The position numbers were made by a program, and so were the translations under genes. Shown here one piece after another: positions 26,839 through 35,381 of a stretch of 64,000 bases of DNA. Position 1 is the first letter of the stretch. Every line of letters begins with the position of its first letter. The notes under the pieces were generated by a model, which saw only the letters and a program-made list of their open reading frames with translations, searched no databases and was not told the origin of the DNA. Origin of the DNA: Mucilaginibacter_A sp050954285 (GTDB lineage Bacteria > Bacteroidota > Bacteroidia > Sphingobacteriales > Sphingobacteriaceae); NCBI GenBank assembly GCA_050954285.1, contig JBPBPL010000006.1, positions 310,001 to 374,000 of the forward strand. Reading direction: 5' to 3'.

Positions 26839-27830
26839 GTGGCTTCGACTTATCTGTCATACACGTTTTCGCTTTTCAAAGATTATACGGTAAAAGCAGG
26901 TGGCCGATATGAATACACCAGCATCAATGCTGATTTTCAGAGTGGTTCGGCTATTGATATTCCAGATTATGGCATATTGGTTCCCAGCTTAAATCTTTCC
27001 AGAAAGTTTGATAACGGCGACCTAATTAAACTTGGTTATAACCGCCGGATACAACGCCCTTCTTTATAATTTTTGAATCCAAACATTCAGGCTTCCAATC
27101 CACTAAATATTACAGCTGATAACCCGCTGTTGAAGCCCGAGTTTACCAATAATTTTGAACTGGCATACAGTACCAATATCAAAAACAACCATTTAAATGT
27201 TTCGGCTTTTGTTCGAAATACCAATGATGCAATCCAAACCATCCGTTCGGCCAACAGTGATACCATTAAAACAACTTATCAAAATCTGGGAAAACAAAAT
27301 GCTTATGGTACAAGCCTGTCATTAAATTTATCCCCATCCAACAAGTTAAGTATTAGTGGTGGCTTAGATCTTTATTATTTGACCCTTGATAATCAGGATC
27401 CTGATTCATTATTCAGGTCTTCCAACCATGGCTGGGTAACCAATTTCCGTGTGTTTGGCAGTTATAATTTGTCTGACAAAAATTCTATCCAGGCTTTTAC
27501 ATTCAGCCGTTCCCGTCAAATCCAGTTACAAGGATACCAAGGTGGTTTCAGTGTGTATAATTTGAGTTTTAACAGAAAGTTTGCAGGTAAAAAAGGCATG
27601 ATTGGTATTGGCGGTGATAACTTTTTAACCAATGCTTTTAAAATTCCTACGGTTGTTAATTCTGGTAATATTAATCAGAAGGCGGTTAATGTGCTGCACA
27701 ACCGCAGTTTGAAATAAACTTGAGCTATAAATTTGGGGGCCAATTAAAAGAAAAACCTCAAAAGCCTAAAAAAGCCATTAACAATAATGATTTAAAACAG
27801 GATAATGGTGGTGGCAACAACAATAACTAA
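26839..27830 (+). pseudogene. Decayed outer-membrane beta-barrel (TonB-receptor-type) gene
   Basis: The remnant codes the last third of a receptor barrel like the intact one at 43415-45862: both share GYNRRIQRP / FTQRIQRP, LKPEFTNNFELAYS / LKPELNNSFELTYS and a YQNLG segment. Three defects are visible. The 5' half with signal peptide and plug is missing. A TAA at 27067-27069 interrupts the conserved RPSL-x-FLNPN in frame. Near 27705 one base is lost, so that the terminal strand NLSYKFGG and a Asn/Gly-rich tail ending at 27830 lie in another frame. It is upstream of an intact receptor but not similar to it. Confidence 0.85.
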
Positions 27831-27837
27831 GGATAAA

Positions 27838-27853
27838 CCCGAATCACTTCGGG
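27838..27853 (+). terminator. Small hairpin after the pseudogene
   Basis: CCCGAA pairs with TTCGGG around TCAC, followed by an AT-rich run; remnant terminator of the decayed gene. Confidence 0.5.
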
Positions 27854-27942
27854 GAATATTTTAAGCTTCATTAATCGGTGCAAAGGTTTTATTAATCGGT
27901 TATTCTAAAAATAAATTCAGGTAAGTTGCATATTTGAACCCT

Positions 27943-28003
27943 TGATAAAAGAAGCTGATTGTACCTTGGTAAAAGAAGCTGATTGTAATCAACTTCTTTT
28001 ACC
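27943..28003. repeat. Triple 15-mer cluster with long hairpin
   Basis: Three type A cores in 61 bp: GATAAAAGAAG at 27943, GGTAAAAGAAG at 27969 and the inverted CTTCTTTTACC ending at 28003. The last two pair over 11 bp, and GATT/AATC inside continue the stem. The first two share the following CTGATTGTA, so the unit was locally duplicated. The cluster ends 32 bp before the receptor gene start. Confidence 0.75.
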
Positions 28004-28035
28004 TATGTTTATTTATGCAAATACCTGTTTAGCAC

Positions 28036-30303
28036 GTGTTTTTAAAAAAATCCTGTATCTGTTTATTCTTTTTGCTGATAGGCAATGCGGTTTTTGGGCA
28101 GCTAAAAACAGTATCCGGCATAATAACCGATAGCGTAACTCAGGTAGCAGTAAATGGCGCAACCATTATATTGATGCCTTCGGGCCTGAGTACGGGCACA
28201 GATGAAAGCGGCCATTTTAACCTGAAACAAAAATCTGTGCAGGAATACATCCTGATTACTGCCGTAGGGTATCAAAGAAGAAAAATTGTGATGGCCAGTT
28301 TTAAAAATGGCCAAACTATATCGATTGCCTCCCACCAAACGCAGCTATCCGAAGTGGTTATTACTTCCGGCGCTGCAAATCCGTATAAAATTATCAGCGA
28401 AACAGATATTAAACTTCGCGGTGTTTCCAACTCACAGGAAGTGCTGCGGATTGTACCGGGCCTGTTTATCGGGCAGCATCAAGGCGGCGGCAAGGCTGAA
28501 CAGATATTTTTGCGCGGATTTGATAACGATCACGGAACTGATATTCGTTTGGATGTGGACGGGATGCCAGTAAATATGGTTTCCCATGCGCATGGGCAAG
28601 GCTATGCCGACAGTCATTTTATCATTCCGGAAACCATTGAAGGCGTGAGTTATAAAAAAGGTTCTTATGATGCCCAGAAAGGAGATTTAGATGTCACCGG
28701 CGCGGTAGATTTCCATACTTATGATGCCTTGCCAGGCAATATGGTAAAAGTAGAAGCGGGCCAGTTTGATACTTACCGGGTACTTGCTATGGTAAATTTA
28801 CTGGATAAAAAAGCGATGGCAAACGGACAATCCTGGTATGCGGCCTCCGAATACCGGTACAGCAACAGTTATTTTGATAATCCTGAGCATTTTAAACGGT
28901 TTAATTTCTTTACCAAATACCATGGGAAACTAAACGAACATACGGAGTTATCCTTTACGGCATCCACTTTATACAGCATTTGGAATGCTTCCGGACAGAT
29001 TCCGGAAAATGCTGTAGAAGAGGGGAAAGTTGGGTTTTATGGTGCTTTGGATCCAAACGAAGGCGGCGTAACATCCCGAACTAATTTGAATGTGCAGCTG
29101 CTGACTACACTGGATAATCACGACGTTATCAAAAACCAGTTCTACTATTCACGTTATAAATTTGATCTACATACCAACTTTACTTTCTTTTTGGTTGATA
29201 CTGTAAATGGCGACGAAATCAGGCAACGCGAAGCGCGTAATTTGTATGGGTACAATGGCAGTTACCGGCATGAAGATTACTTGGGTAATACTCAGGTTAT
29301 TACAGAAGCTGGTATCAATGCCCGGCTGGATGCTACTACTAATTCAGAATTATCGCATACCGTAAATCGATATACTGTTATTAACCCCATCAAACTGGGC
29401 GATATTACCGAGCTAAGCGCCGGAGCGTATTTAAGTGAAACGTTCAAATTCAATCAACAGTTCAGCCTGAATGCCGGACTTCGTTTTGACCAGTTTTTTT
29501 ATAATTACAACAACAAATTGGCCAGCGACAGCACCTTGAATGGTATCGGCAATTACCACACGCACAACAACATCATCAGTCCAAAGCTTAATTTTTATTA
29601 TCAGGCAACTGATAAAACACAGTTTTACCTGTTTTTGGGCAAAGGTTTTAACTCTAATGATGCCCGGGTGGTGGTAGCCGTAAAAGGTTTGCAGAGTTTG
29701 CCTGCTGCCTACAATGCAGATTTTGGTACTGTATTTAAACCTGCCAAAAATTTACTGATAAACACAGCATTATGGTACAGCTATTTGCAACAGGAATATG
29801 TTTATGGTGGCGATGGCGGTTCGGTAGAGTTTAACGGTCGCACGCGGCGAATAGGGCTTGATTTGTCTGGCCGTTATCAGCCTATCAGTTCGCTTTATAT
29901 AGATGCTGATGTAAACTATGCGCACGGACGCGCTTTAGATGATCCGGCAGGAGCAAATTACATTCCGCTTGCCCCGGTTTGGAGCAGTACCGGCGGCCTG
30001 ACGTACATTTTTAAAAATGGTTTCAATGGCAGTTTGCGTTACCGCTGGCTAAGCAACCGTCCGGCCAACGAAGATTACAGCCTTACTGCAACTGGCTATT
30101 TTATTAATGATCTGGTATTAAATTACACCAAAAAGAAGTATGAAGTTGGGCTAACCATCAATAACTTGTTTGGAGTAAAATGGAAGGAAACACAGTTTGA
30201 AACAATCACCCGTTTAAAAAACGAAGCCGCCGTAGATGGCATAGCTTTTACCGCCGGAACGAAGTTTGCCGTGGTGGCGCATATCAGTTGTTTTTTTAAG
30301 TAA
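28036..30303 (+). CDS. TonB-dependent receptor with carboxypeptidase-like domain
   Basis: 755 residues. The start appears to be GTG at 28036: the in-frame ATG at 28015 is closed by a TAG, and a signal peptide (FLKKSCICLFFLLIGNAVFG) begins at once. Domain order: CarboxypepD-regulatory-like beta domain (about 22-105), plug (TDIKLRGVSNSQEVLRIVPG, LRGFDNDHGTDIRLDVDGMP), then the 22-strand barrel ending in KFAVVAHISCFFK with a terminal aromatic. A His-rich plug loop, MVSHAHGQGYAD, suggests contact with a metal complex. The substrate is unknown; neighbouring redox genes make an iron or metal chelate plausible. Confidence 0.9.
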   Translation: MFLKKSCICLFFLLIGNAVFGQLKTVSGIITDSVTQVAVNGATIILMPSGLSTGTDESGHFNLKQKSVQEYILITAVGYQRRKIVMASFKNGQTISIASHQTQLSEVVITSGAANPYKIISETDIKLRGVSNSQEVLRIVPGLFIGQHQGGGKAEQIFLRGFDNDHGTDIRLDVDGMPVNMVSHAHGQGYADSHFIIPETIEGVSYKKGSYDAQKGDLDVTGAVDFHTYDALPGNMVKVEAGQFDTYRVLAMVNLLDKKAMANGQSWYAASEYRYSNSYFDNPEHFKRFNFFTKYHGKLNEHTELSFTASTLYSIWNASGQIPENAVEEGKVGFYGALDPNEGGVTSRTNLNVQLLTTLDNHDVIKNQFYYSRYKFDLHTNFTFFLVDTVNGDEIRQREARNLYGYNGSYRHEDYLGNTQVITEAGINARLDATTNSELSHTVNRYTVINPIKLGDITELSAGAYLSETFKFNQQFSLNAGLRFDQFFYNYNNKLASDSTLNGIGNYHTHNNIISPKLNFYYQATDKTQFYLFLGKGFNSNDARVVVAVKGLQSLPAAYNADFGTVFKPAKNLLINTALWYSYLQQEYVYGGDGGSVEFNGRTRRIGLDLSGRYQPISSLYIDADVNYAHGRALDDPAGANYIPLAPVWSSTGGLTYIFKNGFNGSLRYRWLSNRPANEDYSLTATGYFINDLVLNYTKKKYEVGLTINNLFGVKWKETQFETITRLKNEAAVDGIAFTAGTKFAVVAHISCFFK
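28101..28115 (+). repeat. Dispersed 15-mer, type B, after signal peptide
   Basis: GCTAAAAACAGTATC, coding LKTVS right after the signal-peptide cleavage site of the receptor. Confidence 0.75.
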
Positions 30304-30344
30304 CTTACTGATTATCAGTTATAAATTAATGTTCTTCAAAATGA

Positions 30345-30373
30345 AAAAGCCTTACTGATACAATGAGGCTTTT
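30345..30373 (+). terminator. Rho-independent terminator after the receptor gene
   Basis: AAAAGCCT pairs with AGGCTTTT over a 13-nt loop, 42 bp after the receptor stop. Confidence 0.65.
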
Positions 30374-30387
30374 ATTCGGATAAAGGT

Positions 30388-30476
30388 CATGCTTCTTTTA
30401 TGCCTGTAAATTTTGTTTCTGCTGGATGCAAACATCAAAAGCAATAGACAAAATTTTAGTTGATAAAAGAAGCATG
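30388..30476. repeat. Inverted pair of type A 15-mers
   Basis: CATGCTTCTTTTATG at 30388-30402 faces GATAAAAGAAGCATG at 30462-30476, 59 bp apart, between two convergent genes. Confidence 0.8.
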
Positions 30477-30511
30477 AAGATTTAAAGAACAATATTAAAT
30501 TGAAGCTTAGC

Positions 30512-31003
30512 TTATTTTTTATTTTTCTTACTTAAAAAAGCAATTAAACCAGCAGAAATAACTGCTCCTATTACAGCTGATTTGATGATGCCTTTCGGGT
30601 GGAATTTCCATTCGGCATTCCAGCCTTTCTCAGCAAAAATGTTGGGAATATGCCCCTTCTTTAAATCATCTACAATCCCTTCTACCACATTAATCCGGTC
30701 GGCCAGCAGTAACGGTAGCCAGTGGCCATATTCGTTTTCACTAAAGTTTTTAAAAGCATACCGGCGGATGATGCCACTAAGCCCAGATGGCGGAACTGAC
30801 GTTCCAAAAACAGCAGTTAGGTTAGGCCGCTCAATGGATTTAAGGATTTCTACAGTTTCCGCTTGTTGTATAGGCCGTTCCCAATTTAAATGCTTATGAT
30901 CATCCCCATTATATTTTTTCATTGGGTAAGTCGGCTCGTTTTCAGGATCAGCATCAATGCCCCAACCATTTATATGTGCGTAATCGTTAGTTGTATTTTC
31001 CAT
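30512..31003 (-). CDS. Hypothetical protein with C-terminal membrane anchor
   Basis: 163 residues. The N-terminal 135 residues are soluble and rich in aromatic and charged residues (INGWGIDADPENEPTYPMKK; HLNWERPIQQAETVEILKS; RRYAFKNFSENEYGHWLPLL). One membrane helix near the C-terminus (AVIGAVISAGLIAFLS) ends in KKNKK, so the bulk should be cytoplasmic or periplasmic with a tail anchor. I do not recognise a named family. Its ATG is 4 bp after the stop of the alcohol dehydrogenase, so the two are co-translated and probably act together. Confidence 0.75.
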   Translation of the reverse strand: MENTTNDYAHINGWGIDADPENEPTYPMKKYNGDDHKHLNWERPIQQAETVEILKSIERPNLTAVFGTSVPPSGLSGIIRRYAFKNFSENEYGHWLPLLLADRINVVEGIVDDLKKGHIPNIFAEKGWNAEWKFHPKGIIKSAVIGAVISAGLIAFLSKKNKK

Positions 31004-31007
31004 AATT

Positions 31008-32159
31008 TTATTGGGTAGAGGTGGTCAAAACTGTTTTGATACAATTATCCAGTTTAGAAGAAAAAATATGATATGCATCAGCAACTTCTTCTAAAGGTAC
31101 ACGGTGTGTAATAATTCCTTTTGGATTTAAACGTCCGGCTTGAATATGATCAATCAATCTTGGCAGTAAACGTTTTACCGAAGCTTGGTTGGCACGAATT
31201 GTTAAGCCTTTGTTTAATACATTGCCTATCGGAACTAAATTATCTGTAGGGCCATAAACGCCAACAACTGACACGATACCACCTTTTTTTACAGCATTAA
31301 TTGCCCAATGAAGCGCTGTAGCCGAACCCGCCTGCAACATCAGTTTTTTACCGGTAATGGTTTGCAAAGCATCACCTGCAGCATCTGCGCCTACGGCATC
31401 AATACAAACATCAGCACCAAACCAATCAGTTGTTTTTTTCAGGAACATTACTGGGTCCTCCATGTCTTTGAAGTTATAAGCTTCGCACTGCGCATATTTT
31501 TCAACAAATGCTAAGCGGTAATCTAAATGATCAATCACGATAACACGGCCTGCACCAAAAAGCCAGGCACATTTAGCAGCTAAAATACCTACCGGACCTG
31601 CACCAAAAACTACAACGGTATCACCTTTTTTAATTCCGCCCATTTCTGCAGCCTGATAACCTGTGGGTACAACATCGGTTAGTAATACAGCATCATCATG
31701 GTCCATCCATTCCGGAATAACAGTAGGGCCAACGTTGGCGTAAGGAACACGTACATATTCTGCCTGTCCGCCATCATAACCGCCTGCCGTATGTGAATAT
31801 CCAAAAATGCTACCCACTGCAGTTGCCTGCGAGTTGGATTCGTGGCAATTGCCATACAGCTCCTGTTTGCAAAAAGCACATTTTCCGCAAGCTATATTAA
31901 AAGGCACAATTACGTTATCGCCCACTTTTAATTTTTGTACGCCAGAGCCTATTTCTGCTACAACACCAATAAATTCATGGCCAAAAGTAGAACCAACACG
32001 TGTATCAGGTACTAAGCCATGATAAAGGTGCAGATCAGATCCACAGATGCAGGAGCGGGTAACACGGACAATAGCATCATCCGGATGCAAAATTTCGGGA
32101 TAAGGCTTGTCACGATCGGCACGAACCCTGCGAGGGCCGCGGTAATTCATTGCTAACAT
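31008..32159 (-). CDS. Zinc-dependent alcohol dehydrogenase
   Basis: 383 residues of the medium-chain dehydrogenase family, closest in layout to glutathione-independent formaldehyde dehydrogenases and FdhA-like ADHs. Catalytic zinc ligands: Cys in SCICGSDLH, the GHE triad in TFGHEFIG. The structural zinc lobe CGKCAFCKQELYGNC has four cysteines. The Rossmann loop VVFGAGPVGILAA binds NAD, and VIDHLDYRL carries the acidic NAD-selecting residue. Substrate unknown. It precedes the tail-anchored hypothetical gene by 4 bp. Confidence 0.92.
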   Translation of the reverse strand: MLAMNYRGPRRVRADRDKPYPEILHPDDAIVRVTRSCICGSDLHLYHGLVPDTRVGSTFGHEFIGVVAEIGSGVQKLKVGDNVIVPFNIACGKCAFCKQELYGNCHESNSQATAVGSIFGYSHTAGGYDGGQAEYVRVPYANVGPTVIPEWMDHDDAVLLTDVVPTGYQAAEMGGIKKGDTVVVFGAGPVGILAAKCAWLFGAGRVIVIDHLDYRLAFVEKYAQCEAYNFKDMEDPVMFLKKTTDWFGADVCIDAVGADAAGDALQTITGKKLMLQAGSATALHWAINAVKKGGIVSVVGVYGPTDNLVPIGNVLNKGLTIRANQASVKRLLPRLIDHIQAGRLNPKGIITHRVPLEEVADAYHIFSSKLDNCIKTVLTTSTQ

Positions 32160-32219
32160 ATAAGTTGAAATTAAGGCGATTTTTTATTTGTATGATATTA
32201 GGATTGGGCAAAAAGTTAT

Positions 32220-32789
32220 TTATCGACTTGTAACAGGCTTAATATTTAATTTAGCCTCTATTTGTTTATCCATACTTAAATGTTCTTTTAATATAGGAAG
32301 TGTTTTTACGGCAAAAGCTTTTAAAGATGGGTCTTTCACTTTAGCGGCAGCATGTTCAAAAAGCTGAATTGTTTTAACATGATCCTTGTACATCATGGTG
32401 ATATAGTTGGTGTCAAATTTATTCCCGGAAGCATTCGTTAGCATAGCATCAGGAGCAGCACTTGCTGCTGGAGGTTTTGGTGCAACAAAACGTTTTGACA
32501 AAAGAACTTTATTCATGTCAGCTCCGGCTTTTGTATGATCTTTAATCATCATCGCTGCAAAAGCTCGTACGTTAGCTTGTTTTGATTTTTGAAGAGCTAA
32601 TTTACCTGCTTCAATCTCTTTCAGATTACCCAAAGAGGCCTGGGCGATAAAATTAGTAGCAACCGTATCATTTGCGATCCCGCTAAGCGCAGTTCCGGTA
32701 GAAACATTACTGGTAGCAGTTTGTGCAGAAGAATGATTGGCGATACAAACACCTGCTGCTAATACAAGGGTGGTGATTAAATGTCTCAT
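32220..32789 (-). CDS. DUF4142 secreted protein
   Basis: 189 residues with a signal peptide (MRHLITTLVLAAGVCIANHS to AQT). The body is a four-helix bundle of DUF4142 type, ferritin-like: FIAQASLGNLKEIEAGKLAL, NVRAFAAMMIKDHTKAGADM, and KDHVKTIQLFEHAAAKVKD. Function unknown; these are often stress-related periplasmic proteins. It is 60 bp upstream of the alcohol dehydrogenase on the same strand and may share its transcript. Confidence 0.88.
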   Translation of the reverse strand: MRHLITTLVLAAGVCIANHSSAQTATSNVSTGTALSGIANDTVATNFIAQASLGNLKEIEAGKLALQKSKQANVRAFAAMMIKDHTKAGADMNKVLLSKRFVAPKPPAASAAPDAMLTNASGNKFDTNYITMMYKDHVKTIQLFEHAAAKVKDPSLKAFAVKTLPILKEHLSMDKQIEAKLNIKPVTSR

Positions 32790-32932
32790 AGTTATTTTTT
32801 TTATTAGTTCTAACTAAAAGTTAACATTAAATATGGAAAGCTGTTTCGTATTTATTGAAACGCTTTGCATTAATTTAACCCATAAAGTAATCAGCTTAGA
32901 ACCTGTTTTCTCAATTTATTGCAGGATCATGA

Positions 32933-32947
32933 TATGCTTCTTTTAAC
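32933..32947 (-). repeat. Dispersed 15-mer, type A
   Basis: TATGCTTCTTTTAAC in the gap between the iron-permease-like gene and DUF4142. Confidence 0.7.
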
Positions 32948-33011
32948 AGCACATTTTGGGAGATTGGCAGTTAAAGTTAAGATGCTTTTATGGCTTTAAA
33001 AATTAGTTTGA

Positions 33012-33410
33012 TTAATCATTAACCTGCCCTTCGGTAGAAACACTGTTAATTTCATCAAGTTCATCTTCGTATTTATACTCTTCTTTCAATAAATCCAGTT
33101 CTTCTTCAGATAGCCTTTCAATCCCAAGCCTTTTGTTATTACCTGTTTCCAGGGCAAATATAATTTCATCCAGTTTCAACTGGGTAGCTTTATCCGCTTT
33201 GTTTTGTCCTTTCTGGATTAAAAACAACATAACGAAAGTAATGATCGAAGTAACACTGCTTAATATCATTTGTGAATCCTCTGAATAGTGCTCAAAATGA
33301 CCATAAATGAGCCATACAATCATCAGCCCGATAGCTGTTAAAATACCAGATGTGCTTCCCGTCCAACGGATGACAGAATTGGTAAGCGTACCCCAAAAGT
33401 CTTTTTTCAT
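33012..33410 (-). CDS. Low-affinity iron permease-family protein
   Basis: 132 residues with two membrane spans (about 20-38 and 50-66) and an acidic cytoplasmic tail. NSVIRWTGSTSGILTAIGLM, VWLIYGHFEH and TFVMLFLIQKGQNKADKATQ followed by KLDEIIFA are the signature of the short bacterial low-affinity iron permease family. Transport has not been shown for such short members, so the name is a family label only. The C-terminal 40 residues (EEELDLLKEEYKYEDELDE) are strongly acidic. Confidence 0.85.
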   Translation of the reverse strand: MKKDFWGTLTNSVIRWTGSTSGILTAIGLMIVWLIYGHFEHYSEDSQMILSSVTSIITFVMLFLIQKGQNKADKATQLKLDEIIFALETGNNKRLGIERLSEEELDLLKEEYKYEDELDEINSVSTEGQVND

Positions 33411-33495
33411 AAATTGTTAAATTTTAAGTAAGCATAAAAGACGTGTTTTTTGTAAAATGGATTAGAGCCTTTTTGAAATTTTTTGTAATAGTAGC

Positions 33496-33589
33496 GATGC
33501 TTCTTTTACAGTATAAAAAACATTAATTATTTATATATAAAGTAGCTTTATTAAACCAAAAATAAATTTACAGGCATAAAAGAAGTATG
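33496..33589. repeat. Inverted pair of type A 15-mers
   Basis: GATGCTTCTTTTACA at 33496-33510 and CATAAAAGAAGTATG at 33575-33589 face each other upstream of the iron-permease-like gene. Confidence 0.75.
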
Positions 33590-33670
33590 ATAATTTATTC
33601 TGACATAATATTCAAATAAGACCTAATACGTTTAAATTTTATAAAGAGATAAAAAGAAAATAATAAGCTT

Positions 33671-33838
33671 ATGAAGAGTATAACGCAAAAATACTTCGCT
33701 GGTATAACAGAAAATGAATTTCGTGAAGTTTTATCATGCGATAAAAGGACAACCTAATTACTTAAGGCTAAGTATAACAGACTGGAAAATAAAAATACCG
33801 CACAAATTTTATTCAATTTAAAAAGTATTAAAATTTAA
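33671..33838 (+). pseudogene. Short reading frame with internal stop
   Basis: ATG at 33671 opens MKSITQKYFAGITENEFREV, reaches TAA at 33755 after 28 codons, and then continues in the same frame for another 27 codons (LLKAKYNRLENKN...) to a second TAA. The continued hydrophilic, helix-like character on both sides suggests a small gene broken by one nonsense change. No family is recognised, and chance is possible in such AT-rich DNA. Confidence 0.25.
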
Positions 33839-33850
33839 TTTTTGACAGCT

Positions 33851-33970
33851 ATGAAAATAACTTACTATTTTTTTAAATTTATTTATTACGCAATTGATTC
33901 CAAAATCATTGATCTTAAAGAAAGGAGAGATCGATATACGGTTCAATATCCAAACGGCTTTAAAATGTAA
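33851..33970 (+). CDS. Very small hypothetical frame
   Basis: 39 codons, MKITYYFFKFIYYAIDSKII then a basic stretch. It follows the broken frame by 12 bp. There is no recognised family and no supporting signal; it may be the end of the same relic. Confidence 0.2.
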   Translation: MKITYYFFKFIYYAIDSKIIDLKERRDRYTVQYPNGFKM

Positions 33971-34019
33971 GGTGCTTTAAATAGTCAAATAGGTTTTACG
34001 AAAATACCCGTAAAGCAAA

Positions 34020-34051
34020 AAGCACTTACATCGGTTAAGACGTAAGTGCTT
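34020..34051 (-). terminator. Hairpin terminator downstream of tRNA-Asn
   Basis: GTAAGTGCTT pairs perfectly with AAGCACTTAC over a 12-nt loop. Read on the minus strand it is followed by TTTTGC, 10 bp beyond the tRNA 3' end, so it fits a terminator for the tRNA. Confidence 0.75.
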
Positions 34052-34061
34052 GATTTTAAAG

Positions 34062-34135
34062 CTCCCGAAGCTGGGCTCGAACCAGCGACCCTCTGATTAA
34101 CAGTCAGATGCTCTAACCAGCTGAGCTATTCGGGA
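34062..34135 (-). tRNA. tRNA-Asn (GTT)
   Basis: 74 nt on the minus strand. The acceptor stem TCCCGAA / TTCGGGA closes with discriminator G; CCA is not encoded. D arm AGCTCAGCTGGTTAGAGC, anticodon arm TCTGA-CTGTTAA-TCAGA with anticodon GTT, and T arm GCTGG-TTCGAGC-CCAGC are all well paired. Confidence 0.95.
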
Positions 34136-34223
34136 ATGCTGTGATTTTGTTAGAGTGGTGCAAAAGTATAATTTCCGGCTTAAAATCACAATATTTGCTC
34201 AAGTTTTTTTTAAATATTTTTTG

Positions 34224-35138
34224 ATGAGTTTAGTTGTGATTGGTTCAGTGGCTTTTGATGCTATAGAAACGCCTTTTGGCAAAACAGATAAAATTGTTGG
34301 TGGTGCAGCTACATTTGCCAGTTTAGCGGCTTCCTATTTTTATAATCAGGTTAAAATTGTGGCCGTAGTGGGCGATGATTTTCCACCGAAAGAAATTGAA
34401 TACCTGCAAAGCCGGAAAATTGATACCGAAGGTTTGCAGATTAAACAAGGCGAAAAATCGTTTTTCTGGTCTGGAAAATATCACAACGATATGAACAACC
34501 GCGATACATTAATTACAGAATTGAATGTTCTGGCTGATTTTGACCCGATCATTCCGGCTTCATATCAGGATTGCGAATATTTGTTGTTGGGAAATCTTAC
34601 CCCAAAAGTGCAGCAAACGGTGATTGACCGCTTAACCAATCGACCCAAATTAATTGTGCTGGATACCATGAATTTTTGGATGGACATTGCTTTGGATGAT
34701 TTGTTGGCAACCCTAAAATCAGTAGATGTTTTAACCATTAACGATGCCGAAGCACGCCAGCTTTCCGGTGAATATTCACTGGTAAAAGCAGCTGACAAAA
34801 TTTTGCAGATGGGACCCAAACACCTGATCATTAAAAAAGGCGAGCACGGTGCTTTGCTTTTTGGTGAAGGCAAAATCTTTTCAGCGCCGGCATTGCCTTT
34901 GGCAGATGTTTTTGATCCGACGGGTGCAGGTGATACTTTTGCCGGCGGCTTTATAGGTTATTTGGCCAAAGTGGGAACAGTGGATTTTAACAGTATGAAA
35001 AATGCCATTATTTTTGGTTCGGCCCTGGCTTCGTTTTGTGTAGAGAAATTTGGGACAGAGAAAATTAAAAACTTAACTCAGGAAGAAATTGCAAACCGTG
35101 TAGAAGAGTTTGTACAGCTCAGCAGTTTCCAAATCTGA
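34224..35138 (+). CDS. PfkB-family sugar kinase
   Basis: 304 residues from the ATG at 34224 (MSLVVIGSVAFDAIETPFG), where ribokinase-family proteins normally begin; the longer frame adds an unrelated 23 residues. VGGAATFASLAASYF is the substrate-binding glycine motif, and DPTGAGDTFAGGFIGYLA is the PfkB signature with the catalytic Asp and anion hole. The family phosphorylates sugars or nucleosides such as ribose or adenosine; the substrate is not evident. Convergent with the cytochrome b5-like gene, with no gap. Confidence 0.92.
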   Translation: MSLVVIGSVAFDAIETPFGKTDKIVGGAATFASLAASYFYNQVKIVAVVGDDFPPKEIEYLQSRKIDTEGLQIKQGEKSFFWSGKYHNDMNNRDTLITELNVLADFDPIIPASYQDCEYLLLGNLTPKVQQTVIDRLTNRPKLIVLDTMNFWMDIALDDLLATLKSVDVLTINDAEARQLSGEYSLVKAADKILQMGPKHLIIKKGEHGALLFGEGKIFSAPALPLADVFDPTGAGDTFAGGFIGYLAKVGTVDFNSMKNAIIFGSALASFCVEKFGTEKIKNLTQEEIANRVEEFVQLSSFQI

Positions 35139-35381
35139 TCAGCTTAAAACACCTATCAATTTTAACCTGCTAAAAACAGTATCGGTGTGTGGCGCATCAG
35201 CCAGTTCTTCAGTTAAATCCTGGCCGGCCCAATGCTGATAATGTTTGCCGTTTAACCACAACCGGCTTTCGGTTACATCATAAATCAAACCCAAATAAGC
35301 TACCCAAATTTCTGGCTTGTCTTGTCCGTTGCGCAAGGCAAGCTGGTTTTTAGTGTAAACAGGCAGCATAACGTCACTCAT
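35139..35381 (-). CDS. Cytochrome b5-like heme-binding protein
   Basis: 80 residues. Matches the small bacterial cytochrome b5-like domain: PEIWVAYLGLIYDVTESRLW, NGKHYQHWAGQDLTEELADAPH. The two axial-ligand candidates are His in GKHYQHWAG and His in DAPHTD. The ATG overlaps the lycopene cyclase stop as ATGA, so it is translationally coupled to the carotenoid operon and is its last gene. A role in electron supply to the hydroxylase is inference. Confidence 0.85.
   Translation of the reverse strand: MSDVMLPVYTKNQLALRNGQDKPEIWVAYLGLIYDVTESRLWLNGKHYQHWAGQDLTEELADAPHTDTVFSRLKLIGVLS
35169..35183 (+). repeat. Dispersed 15-mer, type B, at b5 gene C-terminus
   Basis: GCTAAAAACAGTATC, read on the gene strand as DTVFS ten residues before the end. 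Confidence 0.75.

Larger units (their letters stand above)
33411..34061. other. AT-rich intergenic region with relics
   Basis: About 650 bp. It holds an inverted pair of 15-mers (33496-33589), a short interrupted reading frame (33671-33838), a 39-codon frame (33851-33970), and hairpins at 33995-34014 and 34020-34051 near the tRNA end. Nothing else is recognisable. Confidence 0.5.

Noticed and set aside
28015..28030. ATG at 28015 as the receptor start
   Set aside because: The frame is closed by TAG after five codons, so the GTG at 28036 is preferred.
27834..28035. Riboswitch upstream of the TonB receptor (for example cobalamin)
   Set aside because: No conserved core sequence seen; the structure present is the 15-mer hairpin.
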